Source of the DNA: Hyphomicrobiales bacterium
GTDB taxonomy: Bacteria; Pseudomonadota; Alphaproteobacteria; Rhizobiales; Beijerinckiaceae
Reading direction: 5' to 3'
DNA length: 64,000 nucleotides
Assembly (NCBI GenBank): GCA_900473415.1
Contig: UCLR01000012.1
Location: 23,934-87,933, forward strand
Part shown: positions 1 to 8,789 of the stretch, in pieces
Layout: the number at the start of each line of letters is the position of its first letter
How positions within the stretch are numbered: position 1 is the first letter of the stretch
The notes under the pieces: generated by a model
Told to the model about the DNA's origin: nothing
The model's database searches: none
Seen by the model: the letters and a program-made list of their open reading frames with translations, nothing else
Program-made: the position numbers and the translations under genes

Positions 1-339
1 GGCTGGGCCGCCCCCTTCTATGCACTCGGCGCCCGCGGCTTCACCTCCGGGCTGATCAATGTCGCTCCCGAGCGTTCACTCTCCGTCTGGCGCGCGCTGG
101 AAGCTGGCGACTATGAGACCGCCCGGCGCGAGGTCGACGCCATCGCCGGCTTCGAGAAGCTGCGCACGAAATACGGCAACGGCGCCAACGTCACCGTGGT
201 GAAGGAAGCTCTCGGCCTGCTCGGCACCAATGTCGGACCCGTCCGCCTGCCCGGCCTGCCGGAGCTGAACGAGGCTGAGCGCGCCGAATTGCGGGCGATC
301 GTTTCGAGCTGGGGCGCCGTCCGCGCGGCGGCGGAATAA
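1..339 (+). CDS. DapA-family aldolase/dehydratase, C-terminal part (5' truncated by window edge)
   Basis: The frame is open from base 1 and ends at TAA 337-339, giving 112 residues. The visible part contains the family-typical Gly-Phe-Thr-Ser-Gly-Leu segment (ARGFTSGL) followed by the helical C-terminal region with a YGN turn and a VVKEAL helix. This matches the C-terminus of dihydrodipicolinate synthase/N-acetylneuraminate lyase family enzymes, in particular those annotated as 5-dehydro-4-deoxyglucarate or 2-keto-3-deoxy-L-arabinonate dehydratase. The catalytic Lys and Tyr lie outside the window. The gene just downstream is a sugar-acid dehydratase, which supports a role as the second dehydration step of an oxidative pentose or sugar-acid pathway. 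The exact substrate is inference. Confidence 0.8.
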   Translation, partial: GWAAPFYALGARGFTSGLINVAPERSLSVWRALEAGDYETARREVDAIAGFEKLRTKYGNGANVTVVKEALGLLGTNVGPVRLPGLPELNEAERAELRAIVSSWGAVRAAAE

Positions 340-344
340 CCCTC

Positions 345-472
345 GTCATTCCGGGGCATCGCGCAGCGTTGAACCCGGAACCCACGACCGGGCGAGCCCT
401 TCACCACCTGCGGGCAATCTCTCACTAAGTCGTGGGTTCCGGCTTCGCCGCTGCGGGCCGCCCCGGAATGAC
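345..472. repeat. REP-like nested palindrome between sugar-acid genes
   Basis: Two nested inverted repeats are visible: GTCATTCCGGGGC at 345-357 pairs with its complement at 460-472, and GGAACCCACGAC at 377-388 pairs with 429-440. The transcript could fold into a long cruciform-like hairpin. Related starts (CGTCATnCnCGGGC) occur at 2255 and at the right window edge near 63983, so this is one member of a dispersed intergenic repeat family rather than a simple terminator. It sits between a stop codon and the next gene and could also attenuate read-through. Confidence 0.75.
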
Positions 473-511
473 AGACGTTGAACCAACAAGAGAGCACCCG
501 AGGAAACGCCC

Positions 512-2245
512 ATGCCGCCCCGCCCCCACAAAACGCCCGAGACCCTGCGCAGCTGGCGATGGTTCGGGGCGAGCGACCTGCGCTCCTTCGGCCACCGCTC
601 GCGGGCGCTGCAGATGGGCTTCGGCCATGAGGAGTTCATGGGCAAGCCGGTCATCGGCATCATCAATACCTGGTCCGAGATCAACCCCTGCCACACTCAT
701 CTGCGCGATCGCGCCGAGGCCGTGAAGCGCGCCGTCTGGGCAGCGGGAGGCTTTCCGATCGAGATCCCGGTGATGTCGGTTTCGGAGCAATATCAGAAGC
801 CTACGACGATGCTCTATCGCAACTTCCTCGCGATGGAGACGGAGGAATCGATCCGCTCCCACCCCCTCGACGGCGCGGTCCTCCTCGGCGGCTGCGACAA
901 GTCCACGCCGGCGCTGATCATGGGCGCCTGTAGCGCAGGGCTTCCTTTCATCTTCGTGCCGGCCGGGCCGATGCTGCGCGGCAACTGGGCCGGCAAGGTG
1001 CTCGGCTCCGGCGCCGATGTGTGGAAGTACTGGGCCGAGAAGGAAGCCGGCAACATCACTGACGATCAGTGGCGCGACATGGAGAGCGGCATCGCCCGCT
1101 CCTACGGCACCTGCATGGTGATGGGCACTGCCGCGACGATGATGAGCCATGCCGAAGTGCTGGGCCTCACCCTGCCCGGTGCCTCCGCCATCCCGGCTGC
1201 CGACGCCGCCCATCCGCGCATGGCCGCGGCCGCGGGCATGCGCATCGTCGAGATGGTCTGGGAAGACCTGACGCCCGACAAGATTTTGACCCGCAAGAGC
1301 TTCGAGAATGCGCTGACGGTGCATATGGCGGTCGCTGGCTCGACGAATGCGATCATCCATCTCGTCGCCATGGCCGGCCGCGCCGGCGTGCCGCTGACGC
1401 CGGACGATTTCGACGCCTTCTCGCGCAACGTCCCGGTCATCGCGAACCTGCGCCCCTCCGGCGATTTCCTGATGGAGGACTTCTTCTATGCCGGCGGGCT
1501 CCCTGGTCTGCTGAAGCAGCTCGAAAGCAAGCTCCACACCGACGCGATGACCGTCACCGGCAAGCCGATTGCCGAGACCATCGCGCTCGCCAATGTCTAT
1601 GACGACAACGTCATCCGCCCGCTCGACCGGCCGGTCTCGACCGCCAACGGGCTCGCGGTCCTCAAGGGCAATCTCGCCCCCGACGGCTGCGTCATCAAGC
1701 CCTCGGCCGCCGAACCGCGCCTGCTGAAGCACTCCGGCCCCGCCCTCGTCTTCGAGCATTACGATGCGATGATGAAGGCGGTGAACGACGAGAGCCTCGA
1801 CGTCACGGCCGATCACATCATGGTGCTCAAGAACTGCGGCCCCGTCGGCGGCCCTGGCATGCCGGAATGGGGCATGCTGCCGATCCCGAAGAAGCTGCTG
1901 AAGCAGGGCGTGCGCGACATGCTGCGCATCTCGGATGCGCGCATGTCCGGCACCAGCTACGGCGCCTGCATCCTCCACGTCGCGCCGGAAGCCTATATCA
2001 AGGGCCCCCTCGCCGCGGTGAAGACGGGCGACATCATCAGCGTCGATGTCGAGGCGCGCAGCATCTCGGTCGCCTTGTCCGATACAGAAATCGCCGAACG
2101 CCTGAAGAGCTGGACCCCGCCGGACCGCGACTATCCGCGCGGCTGGGGCAAGATGTCGGCGGCCCATATCCGGCAGGCCGACAAGGGCTGCGACTTCGAT
2201 TATCTCGAAGGCACGGCGGAGGTCGCCGAGCCGGAGATTCATTGA
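512..2245 (+). CDS. IlvD/EDD-family sugar-acid dehydratase, probably L-arabinonate/pentonate dehydratase
   Basis: The 577-residue protein has the full IlvD/EDD architecture. The three cysteines expected to hold a [2Fe-2S] cluster are Cys60 (NPCHTH), Cys128 (GGCDKS) and Cys201 (SYGTC), with Lys130 two residues after Cys128, the position of the carbamylated magnesium ligand in the Rhizobium L-arabinonate dehydratase. The motif DARMSGTSYG near residue 475 carries the proposed catalytic serine. The length matches arabinonate/xylonate dehydratases (about 580 residues) better than branched-chain IlvD (about 610 in E. coli type). The enzyme would turn a pentonate into a 2-keto-3-deoxy acid, and the upstream DapA-family protein could take the next step. 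Start 512 has a GAGGA site at about 497-502. True IlvD is the main alternative. Confidence 0.85.
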   Translation: MPPRPHKTPETLRSWRWFGASDLRSFGHRSRALQMGFGHEEFMGKPVIGIINTWSEINPCHTHLRDRAEAVKRAVWAAGGFPIEIPVMSVSEQYQKPTTMLYRNFLAMETEESIRSHPLDGAVLLGGCDKSTPALIMGACSAGLPFIFVPAGPMLRGNWAGKVLGSGADVWKYWAEKEAGNITDDQWRDMESGIARSYGTCMVMGTAATMMSHAEVLGLTLPGASAIPAADAAHPRMAAAAGMRIVEMVWEDLTPDKILTRKSFENALTVHMAVAGSTNAIIHLVAMAGRAGVPLTPDDFDAFSRNVPVIANLRPSGDFLMEDFFYAGGLPGLLKQLESKLHTDAMTVTGKPIAETIALANVYDDNVIRPLDRPVSTANGLAVLKGNLAPDGCVIKPSAAEPRLLKHSGPALVFEHYDAMMKAVNDESLDVTADHIMVLKNCGPVGGPGMPEWGMLPIPKKLLKQGVRDMLRISDARMSGTSYGACILHVAPEAYIKGPLAAVKTGDIISVDVEARSISVALSDTEIAERLKSWTPPDRDYPRGWGKMSAAHIRQADKGCDFDYLEGTAEVAEPEIH

Positions 2246-2254
2246 AGGCACGGC

Positions 2255-2348
2255 CGTCATTCTCGGGCCGCGCCCTGCGCGGGCCCGAGAATCTCACGAC
2301 CAGAAGGCACTGGCTTCAGAGATGCTCGGGTCAAGCGCGAGCATGACG
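2255..2348. repeat. REP-like palindromic element after the dehydratase gene
   Basis: ATTCTCGGGCC at 2259-2269 pairs with GGCCCGAGAAT at 2282-2292, and ATGCTCG at 2322-2328 pairs with CGAGCAT at 2338-2344. It opens with CGTCAT like the elements at 345 and 63983. It lies between convergent genes and may act as a bidirectional transcription end point, but there is no T tract. Confidence 0.65.
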
Positions 2349-2355
2349 CGCTGTC

Positions 2356-3750
2356 TCACAGCTCCGCGTCGAAGGCGATACCGTCGAAGGCCGCCCTCAC
2401 CCGCCCGAGCGCCTGCGCCGTGACATAGGCATACGCGCTCTCAGTCGACTGCGCGACAACGCCGCGATCCATTCCCTGCACATTGAGCTCTGATGAGACG
2501 GCGAAGCTCACGGCGGGCGTTGCGCGCATCGACACCGGCAGCGAGATCGCCTGGCGGGAGGAGGCCGCAGCCGCCTGATAGGCGTCGATCAGGATCTGCC
2601 CGCCCAGCCGCGCATGGTAACGCCGGCAGAGCTGCTGCTCGATGGCAAGCGGCCGCACTGCCCAGCCCGTTGCAAGCGGCCCATATTCGAGCTTGACGCG
2701 CGCGAAGCTGACGGCACCGGAACTCGGCGCCAGCTTGACCGGCAGCATACCGACATCACCCGGAGCTGGCGTCAGCATCACGAAACGGCGGCCGGAGCCG
2801 GCCGTGATGGTGCCGGACTGGCTGCCGACCGTGACCGAGAGGCTGCCGCCGCTGAGGTTATCGACGGAAAGCGTCAGCTTCAGGCCGGCAAAGGAGGCAA
2901 GCCCCCAGAGTGCCGGCTCGACCGGCTGCACGATGGCGCCCGAATTCAGCATGATCGTGAAGCCGCTGAGCGAGAGGTTAGCGCCGCCCGCATCGGCCTT
3001 CCATCGATCGAAGCCATAGGCCCCTGCCGCCAGCGCCCCGCCAGCGAAAGCGCGCTGGTTGATCGCCATGTCGCCATTGACCAGCAGGTTCGCGCCTGCA
3101 GCCCAAGGCGAGCCCGGCAGCGCGACGGCCCCACTCGCCCGGTCGATGGCGAGGGCATCATGCCAGGCCGAGCCGTCCGGGCTGACCTTGACCCGAAAAT
3201 CCTCGTCACCGGCAAAACCGAATTCCGCCCTACCCGACCAGTCGGACTGGAACAACACGCTCGCCGTGCCAGTGGCATTCGCCTTGTTGATCTTAAGCCG
3301 ATGATCGCCGCCCGCATGGTTGAACAGGCTGGCATCGGAGGAGACCGCCAGCCGGTTCGTCGCATCGGCCGTCGCGTTGACGCCCCAGCGTTCAGCGCCG
3401 AGGCTGCTCAGCGGGCTGTCGCGGCGCCATTCCGAGCCGGTCCAGAGATTGTGCTCGGCCTCGTCCGCCACCCAGGCCTGCCAGCCGGGGCGCGGCATCA
3501 GGAAGGTCCAGCCGCCATCCTCATAGAGCGCGAGCTGGTCGGCGCGGCCGGCGAAAGCACCTGTGCCACCCGGTGGCACGATAAAGGCCGAGAGCTCGGT
3601 CGGTATTGCCGGCGGCGCGTTCTGCGTTCTGCTCTCAACGGAAAGGTGAATCAGCGCGTCGAGCCGCGTCAGGGCGTCGTTATGGGTGACGTGCTTCTGT
3701 GCCTGGCCGGCGGCCAGCAGCGGCAGGCTGAGGCGGAGTGTGTCGGTCAT
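2356..3750 (-). CDS. DUF2793-domain protein (phage-tail/GTA-associated type)
   Basis: The 464-residue protein opens with the DUF2793 signature: LPLLAAGQAQKHVTHN followed by LDALIHLSV, then a WTFLMPRPGW segment within the first 120 residues. DUF2793 proteins are found in alphaproteobacterial prophages and gene-transfer-agent tail regions and are thought to be tail-fibre or adhesin-like. The remainder is rich in small and polar residues with a jelly-roll-like composition (LLVNGDMAINQRA at about 226-238 resembles the start of carbohydrate-binding tail modules). No other phage gene is nearby, so it stands alone here. Convergent with the dehydratase gene, divergent from the VanZ-like gene. The function is not established. 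Confidence 0.75.
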   Translation of the reverse strand: MTDTLRLSLPLLAAGQAQKHVTHNDALTRLDALIHLSVESRTQNAPPAIPTELSAFIVPPGGTGAFAGRADQLALYEDGGWTFLMPRPGWQAWVADEAEHNLWTGSEWRRDSPLSSLGAERWGVNATADATNRLAVSSDASLFNHAGGDHRLKINKANATGTASVLFQSDWSGRAEFGFAGDEDFRVKVSPDGSAWHDALAIDRASGAVALPGSPWAAGANLLVNGDMAINQRAFAGGALAAGAYGFDRWKADAGGANLSLSGFTIMLNSGAIVQPVEPALWGLASFAGLKLTLSVDNLSGGSLSVTVGSQSGTITAGSGRRFVMLTPAPGDVGMLPVKLAPSSGAVSFARVKLEYGPLATGWAVRPLAIEQQLCRRYHARLGGQILIDAYQAAAASSRQAISLPVSMRATPAVSFAVSSELNVQGMDRGVVAQSTESAYAYVTAQALGRVRAAFDGIAFDAEL

Positions 3751-3977
3751 GGAGCCTCGCGAACGGGGATTGGAGCGAGGCGGATTATTCTGCGGCTGCC
3801 GCGGCCGGGGATAAGATCGGTCGACGTCGCATGCTCGACCCGAATAGGTGGTCAGGGCCCGCCGAGGCGCGAGAAGCGCGCGCCATTGCTTCGCCGCTAT
3901 TGCCCCGTCATAAGGAAAAAAGCGCGCCGATTCTTGCCTCTCCGATCCGCATTCCGCACCCGCCTACCGGAGTCCCT

Positions 3978-4352
3978 TTGAACCTCCCCCTGGAAAAGTT
4001 GCGTCTTGTGGCGGCCGTGATCGGCTGGGGAGCCCTGTTGGCGATCGTGGCTGCGACATTGCTGCCGATCGAGGCACGGCCGCATGCCGCGGAGATCGGC
4101 GCCAACGGTGAACGCTTCCTCGCCTATTTTGCCGCCGGAGCCCTGCTGAGCTTCGCCCATCCGCGGCAGCGCTGGCTCGTGCTGGGCGGCATCGTTGCGT
4201 TCGCCATCGGCCTCGAATGGCTCCAAACCTGGGAAGAGACGCGCCACGGGCGGCCGCACGACGCGCTCGTGAAGTGCGCTGGTGCCATCATCGGCGGTGC
4301 GCTGCCCGGCCTTTTCGACCATATGATCCGGCGCTCTCGCCGCCCGGCCTGA
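3978..4352 (+). CDS. VanZ-like small integral membrane protein
   Basis: From TTG 3978 the frame gives 124 residues with GGAG at 3969-3972 as a well-spaced ribosome site. Hydrophobic segments occur at about residues 7-26, 42-58 and 67-83, and there is an EWLQTWEETRHGRPHDALVKCAGAI-like region (the VanZ family shares E-x-x-Q and D-x-x-x-N-x-x-G signatures in that place; here the Asn is Lys-Cys). VanZ-like proteins are often found beside polysaccharide genes, as here. The frame is open further upstream, with an ATG at 3831, but those residues look non-conserved and are not preceded by a good ribosome site. The role is unknown. Confidence 0.65.
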   Translation: MNLPLEKLRLVAAVIGWGALLAIVAATLLPIEARPHAAEIGANGERFLAYFAAGALLSFAHPRQRWLVLGGIVAFAIGLEWLQTWEETRHGRPHDALVKCAGAIIGGALPGLFDHMIRRSRRPA

Positions 4353-4501
4353 GCACAGCCCCGCATTCCCCTGCCCCGAACTGAGACGACGGCCGCCGGC
4401 ATGCGCCTTGCGGCTGGTTGCCCATTCGTCAATCTCCGGCCGGCCTGCCGCTCCGAAATGGGACAACCAGGCGCGGCCGATCCAATGGGCTGGGGTGAAC
4501 C

Positions 4502-5944
4502 ATGAGCGTCAACAGGCTTGACGACACGATGCTGGCGGTGCCGGAGAGGCGTTCCCTGATCTGGCGCCACTGGCTCGGGCCGCTGATGGCGGCAAGCGAC
4601 GCGGTCGTGGTCCTGTCGCTCGTCTATCTCGCCGCAAGCATCTATTCCCTGATCGCGACCGGCCTGCCGATTCCGGACAGTGCCACGCCGGAGCTAGCGG
4701 CCATGCTTGCGGCGTTGTTCGTCTTCACCAACGCCCTGCGCGGGCGCTACCAGATCGAGAACTATCTTTCCGCCCGGGGGCAGTTCGGCTCGGCCTTTAC
4801 GGTCTGGAACATCACCATGGTCGCTTTCCTGGCGGTGGTGGTGCTGGCCAAGGTCGCCGAGCACTATTCGCGCGCCGTCATCGTCGCGACCTATCTCACC
4901 GGCACCCCGGTCATCGCCCTGTCGCGATCGCTGATCGTCCGGCTCGTCGCCAACGGCAGCAGGACCGGCCGGATCGCGGTCGAGCGCGCTTTCCTGATCG
5001 GGCGGGAAGAGAACGTGATGTCCTTCGTCAGCCGGCACAAGCCGTGGGACACGGGCTTCGCGGTCACCGACGTCGCCTTTCTCCGGGCGGACCGAAGCGG
5101 CAATCCGGCGGCTCTTGCGGCCGATCTCGCCGTGGCGGCTGCGAACTGCCGCACGAGGCGGCCTGATTCCGTCTTCATCGCCCTGCCCTGGTCGGAGCGG
5201 GAAACGATCGACGCCTGCGTCAAGGCCTTCACGAACCTTCCGGTCGCAATCCATCTGGTACCGGAGCCCGTGATGGAGCGCTTCGATGCGGTGAATGTCG
5301 TGCGTTCCGGCTCGCTCGCCAGCCTGCGCCTGACGCGCCGGCCGCTGTCCGCGGCTGAGGTCGCGGTCAAGCGCGGCTTCGATATCGTCGCCGCGTCCTG
5401 CGCCCTCCTGCTGAGCCTGCCGCTTCTGGTGCTGGTCGCTGCGTTGATCCGGCTCGATTCGCCCGGTCCCGTCCTGTTCCGGCAGCGGCGCTACGGCTTC
5501 AACCAGCAGGCCTTCCGCATCTTCAAGTTTCGCACCATGACCACGACGGATGACGGGCAGGTCGTGGCGCAGGCAACGCGCAACGATCCCCGGATCACAC
5601 GCATCGGCCATGTCCTGCGCCGCTACAATCTCGATGAGCTACCGCAGCTCCTCAATGTCCTGAGCGGCGAGATGTCCCTGGTCGGGCCGCGTCCGCATGC
5701 GCTGGCGCATGACGTCGCCTTCGAGCGCCGCATCGACCATTACGCACGCCGCCACAATGTGAAGCCCGGCATCACCGGTTGGGCGCAGGTGAACGGCCTG
5801 CGGGGCGAAACCGACACCGACGACAAGATGGCGCGGCGCGTCGCCTTCGACCATTGGTACATCGACAACTGGTCGTTCTGGCTCGACGTGATGATCCTGT
5901 TCAGGACCGTCTTCAGCCCAAAGGCCTTCCAGAACGCCCGCTGA
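4502..5944 (+). CDS. Undecaprenyl-phosphate sugar phosphotransferase (polyprenyl glycosylphosphotransferase)
   Basis: The 480-residue protein starts exopolysaccharide or O-antigen repeat-unit assembly by transferring a hexose-1-phosphate from a nucleotide sugar to undecaprenyl phosphate. Several N-terminal membrane segments (about 26-54, 64-77, 100-117, 126-145) precede a soluble CoA-binding-like region. A further membrane segment at about 293-316 precedes the bacterial sugar transferase domain, with KFRTM at 342-346, DELPQLLNVL at 378-387, SLVGPRP at 392-398 and PGITGWAQVNG at 422-432. This is the WbaP/EpsE/ExoY catalytic signature in the long, five-helix form. Glucose or galactose is the likely first sugar; this is not decided by sequence. 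It lies next to dTDP-rhamnose genes. Confidence 0.9.
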   Translation: MSVNRLDDTMLAVPERRSLIWRHWLGPLMAASDAVVVLSLVYLAASIYSLIATGLPIPDSATPELAAMLAALFVFTNALRGRYQIENYLSARGQFGSAFTVWNITMVAFLAVVVLAKVAEHYSRAVIVATYLTGTPVIALSRSLIVRLVANGSRTGRIAVERAFLIGREENVMSFVSRHKPWDTGFAVTDVAFLRADRSGNPAALAADLAVAAANCRTRRPDSVFIALPWSERETIDACVKAFTNLPVAIHLVPEPVMERFDAVNVVRSGSLASLRLTRRPLSAAEVAVKRGFDIVAASCALLLSLPLLVLVAALIRLDSPGPVLFRQRRYGFNQQAFRIFKFRTMTTTDDGQVVAQATRNDPRITRIGHVLRRYNLDELPQLLNVLSGEMSLVGPRPHALAHDVAFERRIDHYARRHNVKPGITGWAQVNGLRGETDTDDKMARRVAFDHWYIDNWSFWLDVMILFRTVFSPKAFQNAR

Positions 5945-6012
5945 CGCGCGAGCCTCCGGGCGAGGACCATTTCCTTGACCGGCCGCCCGCCATCCGGGCC
6001 GTGCCGGCAGCC

Positions 6013-6243
6013 TCAGAAGAAGCTGCGCCAGATCGTGCGGCCGAGCCAGGCGGTCGCGGCAACAACGAGCCCGGCGGTCGCCAGGAGCGTGAGGACGATC
6101 AGCGCCCGCGCCACGATGAAGCCGACCGAGCCTTCCTGGCTATAGGGCTCGTTATCGTTGGCCGCCTGCGGCGTCTCGGCCCAGCTTGAAACCCGGGCAG
6201 GCAGCGGGAAAGCTCGTGCGGGCGCTGGTCGCATGAAACCCAC
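6013..6243 (-). CDS. Small single-pass membrane protein, hypothetical
   Basis: The 76-residue product has a proline/alanine-rich N-terminus, a PQAANDNEP stretch at about 25-33 (an AANDNEP-type motif recurrent in small alphaproteobacterial proteins) and one clear transmembrane helix at about 44-67 followed by a short basic tail. A second ATG at residue 4 is an equally plausible start. It sits convergent with the sugar phosphotransferase gene and has no recognisable catalytic motif. The function is not known. Confidence 0.5.
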   Translation of the reverse strand: MGFMRPAPARAFPLPARVSSWAETPQAANDNEPYSQEGSVGFIVARALIVLTLLATAGLVVAATAWLGRTIWRSFF

Positions 6244-6363
6244 TCATGGCGTCGGGATCGCGTGAAATCGGCTCGATCGCCGATCAGCGACTTCACGAGG
6301 TCACAAAAGCACAAGCTGACAATTTTAGCGAGATCGCCTGAGCGGGTTCCACAGAACGGTCGC

Positions 6364-7245
6364 TCAGCCGTCTTCCGCAAGCTCGGCGGCAACGCGCAGG
6401 AGGTAGCGGCCGTAATCGCCTTTCGCGAGTTCCTCGCCGAGGCGCGCGAGATCGGCGGGACTGATCCAGCCTTGCCGGCAGGCGGTCTCCTCGGGGCAGG
6501 CGATGCGCAGATCCTGTCGGCCCTCCAGCGTACGGACGAACTCCCCGGCCTGGAGCAGGCTTTCAGGCGTGCCCGTGTCGAGCCAGGCGAAGCCACGTCC
6601 CATGCGTTCGACCGAGAGCTCCCCGCGTTCGAGATAAGCCCGGTTCACGTCGGTGATCTCGAGCTCGCCGCGTGCCGACGGCTTGAGCCCGGCAGCGATC
6701 TCGACAACCTGCGCATCGTAGAAATAGAGGCCCGTCACCGCCCAGTTCGATCTCGGCTTTTTCGGCTTCTCCTCGATCGAGAGCGCCTTGCCCGAAGCGT
6801 CGAAGGAGACCACGCCGTAGCGTTCCGCGTCCCGGACCTGATAGGCGAACACCGTCGCCCCCCGCTCCCGGCGCGCAGCGACCTGCATCATCTCGGTCAG
6901 GCTATGGCCGTAGAACAGGTTGTCGCCGAGGATCAGGGCCGAGGGACCTCCCGCAACGAAATCCGCGCCGATCAGATAGGCCTGCGCCAGGCCCTCGGGC
7001 TGCGGCTGCTCCGCATAGGAGAGCGACAATCCCCAGGCAGAGCCATCGCCGAGCAGGCGCTGGAAATGCGGCAGATCGTGCGGCGTCGAGATCAGCAGAA
7101 TCTCGCGAATACCCGCCAGCATCAGCGTGCTGAGCGGATAGTAGATCATCGGCTTGTCGTAGATCGGCAGGAGCTGCTTCGAGATCGCCCGTGTCATCGG
7201 GTGAAGCCGCGTGCCGGAGCCTCCGGCGAGGATGATGCCCTTCAT
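6364..7245 (-). CDS. rfbA: Glucose-1-phosphate thymidylyltransferase
   Basis: The enzyme joins dTTP and glucose-1-phosphate to dTDP-glucose, the first step of dTDP-L-rhamnose synthesis. The 293-residue protein starts at ATG 7245, which overlaps the rfbD stop as ATGA. The nucleotidyltransferase signature [11 protein letters not shown] is at residues 8-18, [19 protein letters not shown] follows at about 28-46 (shown here as a family hallmark), then LGDNLFYG near 107-114 and [24 protein letters not shown] substrate loop in the middle. The length is normal for RmlA. It is the last gene of rfbC-rfbD-rfbA. Confidence 0.95.
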   Translation of the reverse strand: MKGIILAGGSGTRLHPMTRAISKQLLPIYDKPMIYYPLSTLMLAGIREILLISTPHDLPHFQRLLGDGSAWGLSLSYAEQPQPEGLAQAYLIGADFVAGGPSALILGDNLFYGHSLTEMMQVAARRERGATVFAYQVRDAERYGVVSFDASGKALSIEEKPKKPRSNWAVTGLYFYDAQVVEIAAGLKPSARGELEITDVNRAYLERGELSVERMGRGFAWLDTGTPESLLQAGEFVRTLEGRQDLRIACPEETACRQGWISPADLARLGEELAKGDYGRYLLRVAAELAEDG

Positions 7246-8150
7246 GGTGCCTGCCGTCCCCCCTCTTCTGCCAATAGCCGCGCCACGCAGCTTCGTGCGG
7301 CCTCGTGCCATTCCGGCAAGTTAACCCCATGCACGGCCGCGAGCTTCGTGCACTCCAGCCGGGAATTAGCCGGCCGGCGCGCCGGCGTCGGATAGTCCGC
7401 CGTGCCGATGCGGCGGACGCGGACGGGTTTGCGCCCGTGCTGCTCGGCCTCGGCAAAGATCGCTTCCGCGAAGCCAGCCCAGCTCGTCTCGCCCCGCCCC
7501 ACCATATGGAAGACGCCGCGCAGCGACGGATCGCCCGGCCGCTGCCGCAGGTTGCGCGCGACGGCGAAGATTGCATCGGCGATGTCGAAGGCGCTGGTCG
7601 GGCAGCCGATTTGGTCGGCCACGACCCCGACCTCCTCGCGCGCCTCGCCCAGCCGGAGCATGGTGCGGACGAAATTCTTGCCGAAGGGGCTGTAGACCCA
7701 GGCCGTGCGCAGGATGGCGTGATCGGGCGTAGCAGCAGCGACCGCGCGCTCGCCGGCAAGCTTGCTCGCACCATAGGCAGAGACGGGGCCGACCGCGTCA
7801 TCCTCGCGATAAGGCCGGTCGAGCGCGCCGTCGAAGACGTAGTCGGTGGAGATCTGGATGACCGGCACGCCGAGTCGCGCGGCAGCGCGCGCCGCTTCGC
7901 CGGCGGCCTCGCCGTTGACGCGCATGGCGAGATCGGGCTCGCTCTCGGCCTGGTCCACTGCCGTATAGGCGGCCGCATTGACGATGACGTCGGCCCTAGC
8001 CGCGCGCAATGCCGGCGCGATCGTCCGGGGGACGGCGAGATCGAGCTCCGGGCGACGGATCGCGACGACCTCGACGCCCACCGGCACGCGTTCAAGCATG
8101 GCGCAGACGATTTGGCCGGTCCAGCCGGTGACGGCGATGCGGAGCGTCAT
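7242..8150 (-). CDS. rfbD: dTDP-4-dehydrorhamnose reductase
   Basis: This SDR-superfamily enzyme performs the last step of dTDP-L-rhamnose synthesis with NAD(P)H. Over 302 residues it shows an N-terminal nucleotide fold with TGWTGQ at 8-13, the family motif STDYVFDG at 101-108, and the catalytic pair Tyr126 and Lys130 in YGASK. The family glycine-rich loop is normally GxxGQLG; here it is GWTGQIV, a conservative change. The gene overlaps rfbC upstream (TGATG) and rfbA downstream (ATGA), so the three are co-translated. Confidence 0.95.
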   Translation of the reverse strand: MTLRIAVTGWTGQIVCAMLERVPVGVEVVAIRRPELDLAVPRTIAPALRAARADVIVNAAAYTAVDQAESEPDLAMRVNGEAAGEAARAAARLGVPVIQISTDYVFDGALDRPYREDDAVGPVSAYGASKLAGERAVAAATPDHAILRTAWVYSPFGKNFVRTMLRLGEAREEVGVVADQIGCPTSAFDIADAIFAVARNLRQRPGDPSLRGVFHMVGRGETSWAGFAEAIFAEAEQHGRKPVRVRRIGTADYPTPARRPANSRLECTKLAAVHGVNLPEWHEAARSCVARLLAEEGGRQAP

Positions 8151-8707
8151 CAGTCGAAAAAGCGCAGCATCTCGGCGAGCCGCGGATGCTTGCGATCCTT
8201 GTCGGAGAGCGTCAGAGCCGAAAGCGGCAGCCGCCAGTCGATCCCGAGCGCCGGGTCATCGAAGGCGAGCCCATGGTCGTTCTCCGGCGCGTAAGCTGTG
8301 CTGACCTTGTACTGGACCTCGGTATCGGGCTCGAGCGTGACGAAGCCATGGGCGAAGCCGACGGGAATGAAGAGCTGCTTCCAGTTCTCTGCCGAGAGCT
8401 CGACCGCGACATGCTTGCCGAATGTCGGCGAAGAGACGCGGATGTCGACGGCAACGTCGAGGATTCGGCCGCGCGTCACCCTGACCAGCTTGTCCTGCGC
8501 GAAGGGCGGCGATTGGAAGTGCAGGCCCCGCAACGTTCCGACCGCCGCCGAAAGCGAGTGGTTATCCTGCGCGAAGTCGACGTCGATCCCCGCCGTCGCG
8601 AAGGCGGCACGACTCCAGGTCTCGGAGAAGAAGCCACGGTGATCGTCATGCTTCTTCGGCATGACGATCTTCACATCCGGCAGCGCGCTGTCTTCGACGG
8701 CCAGCAT
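8150..8707 (-). CDS. rfbC: dTDP-4-dehydrorhamnose 3,5-epimerase
   Basis: The 185-residue cupin epimerase makes the L-configured intermediate of dTDP-rhamnose synthesis. It carries DHRGFFSETW at 22-31, the catalytic base His63 in LRGLHFQ, GFAHGFVTL at about 117-125, and the aromatic Tyr133/Tyr139 pair expected near the active site. The start at ATG 8707 is chosen for normal length and a GAGAGGA site ten bases upstream; an earlier start would add 25 atypical residues. It is the first gene of the rhamnose cluster. No dTDP-glucose 4,6-dehydratase (rfbB) is in the window, so that step must be encoded elsewhere. Confidence 0.95.
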   Translation of the reverse strand: MLAVEDSALPDVKIVMPKKHDDHRGFFSETWSRAAFATAGIDVDFAQDNHSLSAAVGTLRGLHFQSPPFAQDKLVRVTRGRILDVAVDIRVSSPTFGKHVAVELSAENWKQLFIPVGFAHGFVTLEPDTEVQYKVSTAYAPENDHGLAFDDPALGIDWRLPLSALTLSDKDRKHPRLAEMLRFFD

Positions 8708-8789
8708 ATTCGCCCGTTCCTCTCCGCGCAGTCCCGCGCTGGGCCCCGTAACACAGGCGCCGCCCGGCGAAAACAGTGGCAAGTCTGGG

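Noticed and set aside
425..2260. A 611-codon open frame on the minus strand opposite the dehydratase gene
   Set aside because: Arg/His/Asp/Ala-rich composition typical of antisense frames in GC-rich genes; the plus-strand frame has full IlvD motifs.
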